Below are positions 47,430 through 58,023 of a stretch of 60,000 bases of DNA, in pieces. The notes under the pieces are model-generated. The model was not told the DNA's origin, did no database searches, and was given only the letters and a program-made list of their open reading frames with translations. Numbering within the stretch: position 1 is the stretch's first letter; each line of letters begins with the position of its first letter. The stretch spans positions 2,581,001-2,641,000 of the forward strand of contig WPIO01000024.1 in assembly GCA_009760855.2 (NCBI GenBank), read 5' to 3'. The position numbers and the translations under genes were made by a program. Origin of the DNA: Cristatella mucedo (taxonomy: Eukaryota; Bryozoa; Phylactolaemata; Cristatellidae).

Positions 47430-48840
47430 AAACATAATAGCTTTCAGGGAACGGCCTCTCTACTCGTGATCCTAGATCTATCAGCAAGACTTTGGGAAAA
47501 AAGTACCACTGAGTGTTTCCTGGGCGCCTCTCCACCCGCTTAGGTGTCATTGGTGCACTACTAAGCTGGGCCAGGTCTTACCTACGAGTGAGAGATGGCG
47601 GAATGTATGCGTAAATGGCTATCGGTCATCTAGGGAGCCATCAAACTGTGGGCTACCTCGGGATTTGGTCTTAGGTCCAGCTCTTTTCCCAAGCTATACT
47701 TTCCTTCTTCAATATCGTCGCCAAAAGCAGTCTTGACTGTCAATCCGACCTCTACCTCCCGGCTGTACCCAGCCTTCGATCCTTCCAAGCCTCCTCACCG
47801 CAAGCTCCTCATCCGCCTCAATTAATTCCCTTATTGCCTGCGTTGAGGAAATTTGCTTTTGGATGTCTACGAACTTCCTGAAGCTTAGTGATGGTAGGAC
47901 TAACCGAATGGTTATGAGCAGACATAGTTTCGTCATAAAGTTTGGAACTCTAGCCAATAAGTTTGGTTTCCTATGACCAGGAGCGAATCCAAGATTGTGA
48001 TTTAAGGGAAAATACCTGCAAGTGATGAAAAATTGTAGGGGTTGGCCCTGGTCGCTACCCCATCTCTGGCGGAGGGATATTCTCCTGTTCATCCCTTGGC
48101 TCAGGCAATGCTCGTGACGTCTACATGTAATCCGGGCTTACTCATCCAAAAAGACTTTAATAAGATCAGCGCTTTACCTTCACTGTCACGTCTACCTCTG
48201 TTCAACTAAGGAACATTTCCAAAATAAAAAACTAATCATTACGCCGGCGTTATCGCTTCGAGATTTGTGCAATTTCGTATATTTAAGACTCCCAGGCTGT
48301 GCCCTAAACTACTTGCAACTACTGAAAAACTCAGCAGCTCGTCTGGTTTCCCACCAAATTCTTAGCGGACACATCGCACCACTTCTGTCTGAGCTTCACT
48401 GGCTCCTTATTAAGCATTGAATCGATTTCAGTATCCACTCTCGATCTGGCTTACAGGTCTCGTCACTCGTTAGCACCAGCCTTGACCTATCCAACCTCCT
48501 GGTTCCTCAATTGTGCTCTTGCACTACCCACTACTCCGAATCTAGTCTCTAGCAACCAATTGAAAATGTTTATGGTTAGACATTAAGCTCGTGTGCACCA
48601 AAGTCTGGAACTCACTTCTGGCCACGGTCACCTCGTGAAATGAGTTTCATATTTTAAGTCTCAACTAAAGATGTGTCTGCTCCAGCCAGCTATGCCTTTG
48701 CCCCAATGAGCATACCATTTGTTTGTTCCAGCTTAATTTTCGCGTGTAATTGTTTATGATTCCACACATGTTACTAGTCAAAGCATCTACTAACCAATGG
48801 CACTGATTGATTAAATGTTTGCTTATCATCAAGACCCTAT
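47430..48840 (+). mobile_element. L2/CR1-like LINE, degenerate
   Basis: RT pieces in shifting frames: LLVILDLSARLW (47465), a LGVIGALLSWARSYLR block (47545-47595), then KNSAARLV and HIAPLLSELHWLLIK (48330-48415). It differs enough from LINE-A and LINE-B to be a third subfamily or an older LINE-A. Confidence 0.65.
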
Positions 48841-48849
48841 GAAATATTA

Positions 48850-49235
48850 ATATATTTGTACATTGCCCTCAGAAAACTGAACTTCTTTCTTGGCCTTTTA
48901 CAGATTCTGCATAGGAAGCATTACCAATGATCGGTGGTAACTTGCGCTAGCAGCAGGCATAGTGTAAGCAGGCACATGCACGCAACGAATGAATCACATA
49001 GAATCACTAAATCCCGTAATAAACAGGTGCGTTTTAAGCTTCGTTTTAAATTCCGTCATGTCAGGGGAAGCTGCGACGCAGGTCGATAGTGAGCTCCAGG
49101 CTTTGGGAGCATAGGAACTAAAGGCTCGGTCGCAAGTCGGTTTTGAGCTTCGTGCGAAGTAAGGCTAAATGATTTGAGTCAGAACAGCGAGTAGTGCGAT
49201 CATTCGCCGGGTGGGGGGCTAAGCACGACACTTAT
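48850..49235 (-). mobile_element. LINE-A 3' end
   Basis: Hairpin remnant (TGCCCTCAGAAAACTGAACT), 3' UTR (GCAGCAGGCATAGTGTAAGC), and C-terminal coding complement (TAGTGAGCTCCAGGCTTTGG). Confidence 0.7.
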
Positions 49236-49394
49236 TTTCTTATGCATGCTACATCGCATTTCACAAAATCGCTGGCCATTAATTTGCGCGAAAAGAATCG
49301 TAAAGTGCGTAAATAGACATTAGGTTATCCTATGATGCTTAACTAACGGCCACCTGTACCAGAGTTTCGGTGTGCACAAACTGGAGGCTGACAC

Positions 49395-49800
49395 GTTTTA
49401 ATTTATTGAGAAGATCGCGAAGGCGACTGGAAGCCTGATAAGGATCGGCTGGTAAGAGAGCACGTGACCGAAGGAGCAATGAGGCCAGATAGTTAGGTTA
49501 GTGCTAGCGAGCGAGGTTACTCCCCCCCCCCCGACCAGACTGGTGATCTTGAAATCGATTGGATTTTGGGTAGTCAGCAAGTGAATCTGAGACCAGAATG
49601 AATGGTGTAATTTGACAGCTGCGCCTGAAGTGAGAAAGCAGTTGAGTTCCTTGATTTTGTACCATCTGCGGACGATTAAGGGCACACACCACGAATTAAG
49701 AATCCTTAGACCTTAATAAAAAGCTTATGTCCTCAGTTTAGAGCTGTATGCTCTGCAAAAAAGAAAACTGCATTCTTCCATCGACGGTCTTTAAGTACAA
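49395..49800 (-). mobile_element. LINE fragment, C-terminal part
   Basis: The minus frame 49692-49504 resembles the RRSCHITP...LADLHWLP-x-K-x-RIDF block of LINE-A. A poly-C run lies at 49522-49533. Confidence 0.45.
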
Positions 49801-50169
49801 ACGACTTACTATTACTTACTTAATCCATTTATAAAGTTCGGATAAACAATTTTGGCACTTATAAAGTTACAAGGACTCTTGGTCAATAGCAGCAAATAAT
49901 ACGCAGAAAATAGCACCATCTGGCATCTGTAGCACGCTAAAGTTTCACAGCCTCGTTAAAAAATAATGCCACCCTTTGCCAAATAGCAAAAACCTGCCGA
50001 GCGGTGATTTTTGAGTTAACAGCCACTATTAATCCAGCAACATTCATGTCTACACATAAATAATGTACAAGATCAATTACAGTTGTAGGTGTCCTCCTTT
50101 ACTTTTGGCTATTTCGTCAGACTCGAAACTAAATGTTTAGTAATGCTTTTCCGATGCCTCCATTATTCG

Positions 50170-50580
50170 TGGCAGTTTTTGTAGCCGCTTCCGTCTTTGT
50201 CTTTTAACCTTCGGCCGTCAGAAGGTGGAGCTGGAGCTGCAGCTCATCGACTGAGGCCTCGAATTGGCAGACTCTCAGGTAATCGGCGCATCGCCTCGCC
50301 GCATGGAGAGGAAGCCTTTGATCGAGCCTCGGCTTCATTTCCGGCGGTTAGCCCACCCCGTGGCGATCTCTTGAATGGCAGCAGCGAGTAGTGCACGAAA
50401 TGCAGGGAGGAGCGAGCGAGCGAACTCGGTGAACAGGAGCGTGCTACTGCCGCTCTTGATCTTGTTGACTCCTAGCACCGTCTCGCCAATCCGTTCTTCA
50501 CTGCACGTTAGCAAGTTGGACGTTAAGTTCTCCGAGGGTGCTTTAAAGATTTACACTTACTACAGCTATTATTAGAAAGT
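50170..50580 (+). mobile_element. GC-rich element ending in a LINE-A-like tail
   Basis: About 350 bp of GC-rich sequence that ends GACGTTAAGTTCTCCGAGGG then TGCTTTAAAG and CTATTATTAG, the form of the LINE-A/SINE2 3' end. There is no tRNA-like head. A non-autonomous passenger or a LINE variant is possible. Confidence 0.35.
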
Positions 50581-50604
50581 TCGCTGGTATACGTATCATC
50601 AGAT

Positions 50605-50960
50605 AATAATAATAATAATGATAACGCATTTGATATAGCACCCTCAGAGAACTCAGTCTCTTTCTAGGCACTTTTTATTTACTTCAAATGAAGCACGATC
50701 GAATAGCAAGTGGTAGCATGCTCAACAAAGAACAGGAATAACGTGGTTAGGGGGTGACATGGACAGGGTCAGCATGCTTATATGGTTAGTGGGAGCATGC
50801 ACAGTGTCATCATGAGTACGCACGTAAAGATCGATTCACTGTGACCCACTAAATGCTGTGATAAATAGATGAATTTGCAGTTTCTTTTTAAATTTTATCA
50901 AATCAGGACATATCGTGACGCACTTGGAATAGTTTCAGGTTTTGAGATCCCTTATTTGCG
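50605..50960 (-). mobile_element. LINE-A 3' end
   Basis: ATAATAATAATGATAACGCA tail, AGCACCCTCAGAGAACTCAG hairpin side, 3' UTR as complement. 50960-51180 holds nothing clear. Confidence 0.75.
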
Positions 50961-51179
50961 TATAAACTTACTGGCAGATTTTCAAAACTTGGTTAGAAAT
51001 TAGGCTACTGGGAATCCAAACTCCTCGAGGCCCAAGCCATTTGCAAGTATCGCACGCACGCTGATGCAGCAACTTCAGCATGGTAGAGTAGCGAGAGCCT
51101 CGCAAATTTGATTATCATACATATGCTAGAAGATCCGGGCATTCAATTCACAAAACTTAAATACTAATTACAACGCACA

Positions 51180-51496
51180 TTTTGCCAGGCTGGCCTTCAC
51201 TGGCTCCCAATCAAGCAACGCATCGACACCAAGGTCATTCACTTTCAGGTTTCTCCATTCTTTGGCTACAACCTATTAAATTGTGTGCCCCACCAGGCTA
51301 AGCATCGCATCACTCGCTTTTTGCAATCTAAATGTTTACCTATACCTCGTACAAACCTCAAATCTTCTGTTAACCGTGCCTTTAGTTCGTATGCTCCCAA
51401 AGCCTGGAGCTCACTCCCGACTTGCATCACGACATCTCCAGACTTGACCGCATTTAAAAAGAAACTAAAATCGTATCTATTTACCACAGCATTTAA
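51180..51496 (+). mobile_element. LINE-A fragment, left half of the interrupted host copy
   Basis: C-terminal coding remnant (CAGGCTAAGCATCGCATCAC; AGTTCGTATGCTCCCAAAGC) ending ACCACAGCATTTA, where the minus-strand LINE-A is inserted. Its continuation resumes at about 53075. Confidence 0.75.
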
Positions 51497-53010
51497 TAAT
51501 AGTAATAATAATTCACTTGATAAAGCGCCCTCAGAGAACTCAATCTCTCTAGGCGCTTTACATTTGCTGTAAAGTGAAATGTAATTGAATGGTAAGTAAA
51601 ATCATGCTTGAAAAACAAACGAAATGAATAATATGGTTAGGGTGACATGCACAGGGTCAGCATGCAAATGTGGTTAGTGGCAGCATGCACAGTGTCAGCA
51701 CGCATAAGCACATCAAGGACGAATCACAGGAACCCACTAAGTGCTGTCCTAAATAGGTGTGTTTTTAGGTTCCTTTTCATGTGGTCAAGTCAGAGAATGT
51801 TCTGACGCAGGTCGGGAGGGAGTTCCAGGCTTTGGGAGCATATGAACAAAATGCACGGTCTCCAAAGGATTTAAGGTTTGTACGAGGTATTTCTAGACTG
51901 TTGGATTCCGAAAAGCGGGTGGTACGATGCTTGGCCTGATGGGGTAGTATATCTGACAGATAGGCTGGAGCCATGGAATGAAGGGACCTAAAAGTGAGCG
52001 ACAAAGCCTTGAAGTCAATCCGTTGCTTGACTGGTAGCCTGTGCAGGTCGGCGAGAAGTGGAGTAATGTGGCAACTGCGACGCTCACGACAGACAAGCCT
52101 AGCTGCAGAGTTTTGCACCTGCTGCAATCGCCTGATCGCACGTGCTGGTAGGCCACTAAGCAGTGAGTTGCAGAAGTCGAGACGGGATGTCACGAATGCA
52201 TGGACCAACTTGGACGTGGTATCTTTATCTAAACAAGCCCGAATTTTAGCAATTTTATGAAGCTGAAAATAGGCAAATTCGACTGTGGAGCTGATACGGT
52301 CGTCTAACGAGAGGTCGCTTTGGAATATGACACCTAGATTTCGAGCTGATTCAACTGGAGATATGCTGGCAGAGCCAATTTTGAGAGTCAGCCTTTCCAA
52401 TCTCTGGATCGCACTGGGTTTGCCCATAACTAGTAAGTTAGTTTTATCATCGTTAAGTTTTAGAAAATTTGCTGCCATCCATGTGCGGATGTCATCGATG
52501 CATGCAGCTAGTGAGTTTAGAGAATTTGAGGTGCTCGAAGGCTGGGAGGGATCAAAGCAAAGGTACAACTGAGTGTCATCCGCATAGAAGTGAAAGCCTA
52601 GATTGTGCTTGGCAATCACATCAGCAAGAGGCAGAGTATAAACCGTGAAAAGAACCGGACCTAGCACTGAGCCCTGAGGTACTCCATATTTCAGAGGTAC
52701 TTCAGATGATCTTTGTCAATTCACGTCAATACTCTGGAGTCTCCCACTGAGATAGGACCTGAACCACTGCAGAGCAGTGCCAGTGATGCCCAGGCGAGAT
52801 GAAAGGCGCTCTAGAAGAACTTTGTGATCGATGGTATCAAAAGCTGCCGAAAGATCAAGCAAAACAAGCAGAGACACTCTACCCATGTCTGCATTCCTAA
52901 GTAGGTCGTTGTATACCCGAAGCAATGCTGACTCTGTGGAGTGATTAGCTCTAAAGCCAGATTGGAACTTACTAGCAAGGTGTGAGGTCTCAATATACGA
53001 GTATAAATTT
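51497..53010 (-). mobile_element. LINE-A, best copy (L2/CR1-like non-LTR retrotransposon, 5' truncated)
   Basis: Minus-strand copy running from mid reverse transcriptase to an intact 3' end. From the 5' side: KFQSGFRANHSTESALLRVY, LLDLSAAFDTIDHK, WFRSYLSGRLQ, then after one frameshift (about 52670-52720) [17 protein letters not shown], the catalytic YADDTQLYL, and the C-terminal block [19 protein letters not shown] typical of L2/CR1/Rex-type elements (296 open codons, 52667-51777). The 3' UTR ends in the conserved hairpin and an ATT/ACT tail at 51497-51520. The long open frame makes this the youngest-looking copy. It is inserted into another LINE-A. Confidence 0.9.
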
Positions 53011-53090
53011 AGTTGGTTCCTTTGATTTAGTTGTTTTCTTTTGTTTAGTTGGTTCCTTCCGTTCCATTTAGTTGGTTCCTTTGATTCGTC
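53011..53090 (+). repeat. Minisatellite at the LINE-A insertion junction
   Basis: Four imperfect copies of a 15-20-bp unit around TTTAGTTGGTTCCTTTGATT, which is itself the target LINE's sequence at the break. It forms the 5' junction of the inserted copy. Confidence 0.65.
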
Positions 53091-53325
53091 CTTTATGTGC
53101 TTATGCGTGCTGAGTTTGTGCGTGCTGCCACTAACCAAATTCACAGGCTGATCCTGTGCATGTCACCCTAATCTGTGTTATTCTTGTTGTTTATCAAACA
53201 TGCTACCAATAACCATTCGATCGGGTTTCCTTTGCAGCAAATGTAAAGCGCTTGGAAGGAGATTAAGTTCTCTGAAGGCACTTTATCAAGTGTATTATTA
53301 CTATTATTATTATAATTATTTTACC
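53075..53325 (+). mobile_element. LINE-A fragment, right half of the interrupted host copy
   Basis: 3' UTR (GATTCGTCCTTTATGTGCTT, CTGATCCTGTGCATGTCACC) with the terminal hairpin AAAGCGCTTGGAAGGAGATT...GGCACTTT and an ATT tail. It continues the fragment ending at 51496. Confidence 0.75.
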
Positions 53326-53504
53326 AAGTCGACAAGAATGCTAATTGAAACGGTTTAAACGTGTGTGTTAAAAGATATACAATTAGTCTCAACCGTCATC
53401 GAAACATGCGAATATAGTAGTGATTCAAATCAGTGTATGAACATTGCTGAAGCATTTTTAGTCTTTGAGAGCATCTTGACAGGCGCCATCAGTCACTTGA
53501 CTCG

Positions 53505-53692
53505 AAGAGCATGCACCATCAACTGCTCTCCTGACTCAGCTACACTTCTCACTTTCTCTTTGTGGGGTGAGATCAATTCTGTTGGCTACCGAAAGTGGCT
53601 TAAGGCATTGAATGAGCTATACTGAACTCTCCTGCGTGGCAGCCGCGTAATCTTTGTGGCGTTCCGGAGTTTCTGACGTTTACATTTCCGTC
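53505..53692 (+). mobile_element. LINE-B 3' end
   Basis: CAACTGCTCTCCTGACTCAG, TCTGTTGGCTACCGAAAGTG and TGAACTCTCCTGCG, ending directly at a SINE1 copy. Confidence 0.75.
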
Positions 53693-53862
53693 GAGCCGTG
53701 ATGGCACCCTAGGTAAAGCAGTTGTTCTTCACCACCTCGGTCCCGAGGTCTTGGGTTCGAATCCCTACAGCGAGCGAGACTTTATTGCCGCTGCAAGCGG
53801 TGGTAATAGCCTTAAAGGCTATTCTGCCGCTATACAAAAAGGGGCTTTTAAATCAGCAATCA
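53692..53862 (+). mobile_element. SINE1 copy
   Basis: GTGATGGCACCCTAGGTAAA, canonical B box GGTTCGAATCC, CCGCTGCAAGCGGTGGTAAT, CTATACAAAAAGGGGCTTTT. Confidence 0.8.
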
Positions 53863-53864
53863 TC

Positions 53865-55585
53865 GCCGGCAAGACAGCGATTAAGCAAACAAGCTTGACC
53901 TGCATCACAGTAGTAGACCGTAATTTCATGCTTGTTCTTTCGAATGAATTTACAGCCGTCATGTGCTCGAAGACTGCAGTAAGCGGCATAGAAAGAACTT
54001 CCCCATTTACGCACTATATCGTCATTTCATGGTCAGCCACAAGTCCAGACAGCTGCAAATTACCTACAGCCAGTTCCATGCACTTGTGTACGATCATAAG
54101 CTCTGGCTTCTAAAGCCTTTGTTCGGATTTTTAAAATTCATCGCACGGCGATTATACTTTGCCTACTGTAGTTATACATTAGTCAGTTCTCACCCCTGCA
54201 TCTCCAGAATTGATGATTCACTTTTGCGGCCGTCAATGGCCTAGTCAAGTTCTTGTTTCTTTTTATTTTTATCATCAATCTCAATAGACTGCAAACTGTT
54301 ACTACATCATATCTCAAGTAACCTGCTGAAGTCTACCGCCGGCTGACATAATGTGAGCAGGATATACTGAACTTGGGCTAGGGAAAGCTGCTGTGTCCAC
54401 CTGATGAACGGACATAAAATGAGGGACAAAATATTGATGTCGTTTCGACCGATTTGATGTGCAGTAGTGGCATCAGAGCCCTCCGGGAGGGGGGTTGGAG
54501 GGACCCACGAGGGTCTGCCATTTGACATTGCTGCCCCCTACAGAGAACTCGTTCCGCTGTGCTGCCGGTTCTGCCTGCGGCAGGTCGCACGGCAACTATG
54601 CCATCCACGTGCAGCTATGGCAAGGCAAAGTGGTATAAACCACCTCGGCAGTCTATAAGGAATGCCAACATTTTGAATTCCTCGGTGAGATCCCAGCCGA
54701 GCTAATCATACCTCAAGGTATCCGGCAAGGTCTGTATGCCGTTTCAGTCTTCTTGTTTTGGTACACAGAGTCAGAGCCAGAGGAAGCTACGGATACTCGC
54801 ACCCATTATGGAGCGGCACGCTTTTGGGACTCGTGAATGAGCTGCCGATGAAAAGGCGCCATCCATTCTTGCAAAACGTGATTCATATTTCCTTGAAAAC
54901 TGGAAATTATGCTGCAAAAGCAGACCTCATTGTGACGGTTACAGAAACTGGAGAAAACTTGGTGAATTCATTCAGCAAGTTCTACTGAGCTAGTCTGAAC
55001 GTCAAGAGCACGACCTTGGACATGGCAACCAACCTCTACAAAAAAAGTCGTTGGAGTCTATTTGGTTGAATTAGTATGAGGTTCTCTCGTCAGCCCAATC
55101 TCTGAAGCTGTGGTTTGATTGGCTGCCATCTTTCTCGCTCTCTGACTTGCTGCCCGTTTCTGGAGACTGCTGTTTTCTCTTCAGAGATACGACAACCGGG
55201 AGCTTATTCCATTGCGGAACTATGGTGATTGAGGAAACTAGATCTGGATATGCCATAGCAAGTGCATTCTTGCCAGTCCTACGCTTGAAAGGGTCTACCA
55301 TAATAAAGTAGTATTCATTTGAATGGTTAGTTGGCTCTCGCTAAAACATGTTTAAACATGCAAAGTTTAGGCTTCTTTCCCTCTGTATTGGTTGAAAGAT
55401 TGATATTTAAATAAGCCATACGTTAAATAACTATTCGTGATTTACTTGTTTCGCTCATTGCTGGAAATATTGTAGCCTAAGACTTCGAGGAATGATTTTC
55501 CGTCCTACCTCCCTAAGCTCTCTTAAAGTTTTCGCAGGTGAAACAAGGTGCCAAGCATGCGTCCTAATCCTCGAGAGACATGCCT
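53865..55585. other. Intergenic, no assignable gene
   Basis: A 76-codon minus frame at 55301-55071 starts with ATG (MVDPFKRRTG...) and ends in a Ser/Glu/Lys-rich tail. It looks protein-like but has no family I can name. Frames at 54378-54990 are likewise unassigned. Confidence 0.3.
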
Positions 55586-55589
55586 CAAT

Positions 55590-56110
55590 AATAATAATAA
55601 TAATGCACTTGATAAAGCGCCCTCAGAGAACTCAATCTCTCTCTAGGCGCTTTACATTTGCTGCAAAGAGAAATGCAATTGAATGGTGAGTGATATCATG
55701 CTTGATAAACGAAAAAATCGAATGACATGGTTAGGGGGACATGCACAGGGTCATCATGCAAATGTGGTTAGTGGCAGCATGCGCAGTGTCAGCACGCATA
55801 AGCACATCAAGGACGAATCACAGGGACCCACTAAATGCTGTCCTAAATAGGTGTGCTTTTAGGTTCCTTTTAAATGTGGTCAGGTCAGGGGATGTTTTGA
55901 CGCAGGTCGGGAGGGAGTTCCAGGCTTTGGGAGCATACGAACTAAATGCACGATCTCCAAAGGATTTGAGGTTTGTATAAGTTATTTACTGACTGTTGGA
56001 TTCCGAAAAGCGGGTGTTACGAAGCTTGGCCTGATGGGGGAGTATATCTGAGAGATCGGCTGGAGCCAAAGAATGAAGGGACCAAAAAGTGAGCGACAAA
56101 ACCTTGAAAT
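55590..56110 (-). mobile_element. LINE-A copy, 3' end and C-terminus
   Basis: ATAATAATAATAATGCACTT tail, hairpin AGCGCCCTCAGAGAACTCAA...AGGCGCTTT, 3' UTR and C-terminal complement very close to the best copy, 5' truncated at about 56107. Confidence 0.85.
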
Positions 56111-56114
56111 GCCG

Positions 56115-56940
56115 TGTGCGCCTCTCGAAGCTTGGCATATGCTTCCATGGAGTAATTTTCCATCAAGTTCAGTACCAGACTTTTGGTCAACAGCTGTAGC
56201 TGTAATGACCTGAAAAGCAAGCGCATTTTATAACACTCACTATCCAGCTCAGAAATGCAAAGTCAATGGTCCATAATGGCCATCTAGTATAATCTTTGAT
56301 TCATTAGCGATTGGGAGGTAAAACTTACTATCCAGGAACGGAAATAAAATAAGTGTTTTACAGAATGCTATATAATGTTTAACGATCTTTCGGGGTACTT
56401 CGGAAATGCCAAATACGTTGCTGCTGCTGAGGATATCAATAATCAGCTGTTCAATAGAGAACCATTTGATCAGGAAATTTTGCAAGGAATAAGCACTTTA
56501 CAAATCAGAATCAACCAATAAAAATAAGAAAATGTCGTACACCATAGTTGAACGAACGAGATGCGAAAGCGGAAATCAAGCTCATACCGAATCACCTAAC
56601 TGCGACCGACAGTAATGAATATGCTTTAGCGAAACACGGTAATCGTTCACCTTAAGCGTAAGCCCACTCTCGAGCACAAGGGAGCCTTACACTTGGTTTA
56701 AAAACACACTTTCTTATTCCATGCGAGTGATAGCACTCTTCTTTCCATGATTTCATCTCGACAGGGCCTTCGCCTCTTGGCGACAATTCGTTTGCCGGCC
56801 TCGTTACTGAGCTCTGGTATGTATTCGTGGGGAGTAACAGGAAATTGACCTTAGCCCAAAGGCCACGGTGGCAGTGACGTGTTCTATAGGTAAATCCAAA
56901 TCTCGAGGATCTCTATTAGAAGCTCAGATTTTGCATTGAG
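56115..56940. other. AT-rich intergenic sequence, nothing recognised
   Basis: No repeat or conserved frame seen. Confidence 0.35.
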
Positions 56941-56944
56941 CTTG

Positions 56945-57085
56945 TTTGGTCCCACAGTTAAGGTGCTCGCCCCGGCCAAGGTCCGGCTTAGGTCGCGGGA
57001 TCGAGTCCCGAGGCATATGTGAAGCGTCTGAATAGAAATTAAGTTCTCATGGGGTGCTATACAAATGAATTGTATTTATTTATGG
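56945..57085 (+). mobile_element. SINE2 copy at the 3' end of SLC10 gene B
   Basis: AGTTAAGGTGCTCGCCCCGG, GATCGAGTCCC (B box), GAAGCGTCTGAATAGAAATT, TTCTCATGGGGTGCTATACA, then a TTTATTTAT tail. Opposite in orientation to the gene. Confidence 0.75.
57075..57080 (-). promoter_or_regulatory. Candidate polyadenylation signal of SLC10 gene B, within a SINE2 tail
   Basis: AATAAA on the minus strand 213 bases after the stop codon. It falls in the TTTATT-rich 3' tail of a plus-strand SINE2 copy (56945-57085), so a transposon may supply the poly(A) site. Confidence 0.4.
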
Positions 57086-57292
57086 GCACCTTTGCGTTGT
57101 GCAAAGCATAATTGCTGCTCAATATGCCTGTTGAATCCCCTAAACGAAGACGAACAAAATTGCTGCTTCCGCTAACAGTAGAGATATAATACAATATTGG
57201 CCAACATATCACAGATTGAGAGAAATGTAAAAGTGGAAGGCACGGTATTGCGATAGCCGTCCTGACCGAAGTGATCACAAGCGACCACGGTG

Positions 57293-58023
57293 CTAGACTG
57301 AGGACATATAGCACGGGACCACGGGAGGCGTCGAGAGGCCGCTAGAAGTGGCCAGTACTATCTTATCGTCGGTGGCGTCGAAATTTGACAAGTCTGGCTC
57401 CTCCGCCTCTGCCTGGCTATCGAAGGCGTCGTTGCTTTTAGCTGTGTTACTGATGTCGCCATCTTGTAGCCGCTCGCCGTGACGCTGGCGCAGCTTTGTG
57501 GCGATGAGCTTGCCAGCGTACAGAGCTATGAGCGGTAGCGGAGTGAACATGCTCATGAGAATGGGCACGCACAGCGACATGTCCGACCAGGGCTGCTGCA
57601 GCGACAGGCGCAGCAGGATGATGGCGGTGCCGGTGCTCTGGATGCTCGTCTCTATGGCGACGGTGATGCACGACGGCCTGCTTTCTCGGACAGCGAGAGC
57701 CGCGAGTCCGGCGAGCAGCAGGCCGCCGAAGGGCAGCAGGACGACGACCCAGACTCTCGGCTCGCGGCCGATGACTTCGAATATGTAGAAGTTGGCGTAC
57801 ATGCCGAACGTGAGAACGAACGCCATAAATATCAGGGCAATCGGCACGATCGCTTTAACCATAACTTTGCCAACCTTAGGCAGGAAGCGGGTCGCCAGGA
57901 TGCCGATGATGAGGGGAACTATAGACACGGCTAGCGTCGTCAGCATGTCCAAGTAGGGGATCGTGATCGGAGTTCCCTCTGAGACCACTGGCCCGAGCGT
58001 GTAAATCCATAGCGGCATAATTC
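57293..58023 (-). CDS. SLC10-family transporter B, last coding exon (partial gene)
   Basis: Last exon of a second SLC10 gene. The acceptor CTTTGCAG ends at 58024; two bases complete a split codon, then Ile-Met-Pro-Leu-Trp-Ile-Tyr-Thr-Leu-Gly, with the same phase and position as gene A. It encodes about 243 residues including FLPKVGKVM, the hydrophobic core helices, and the second crossing motif as IAIETSIQS, where the Asn expected after Gln is Ser. The C-terminal tail is longer and more acidic than in gene A (EAEEPDLSNFDATDD) and ends at TAG 57295-57293. Exons 1 and 2 are not present in 58024-60000, so the gene continues off the right edge. Codon use is GC-rich, like exons 1 and 2 of gene A. 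Confidence 0.9.
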
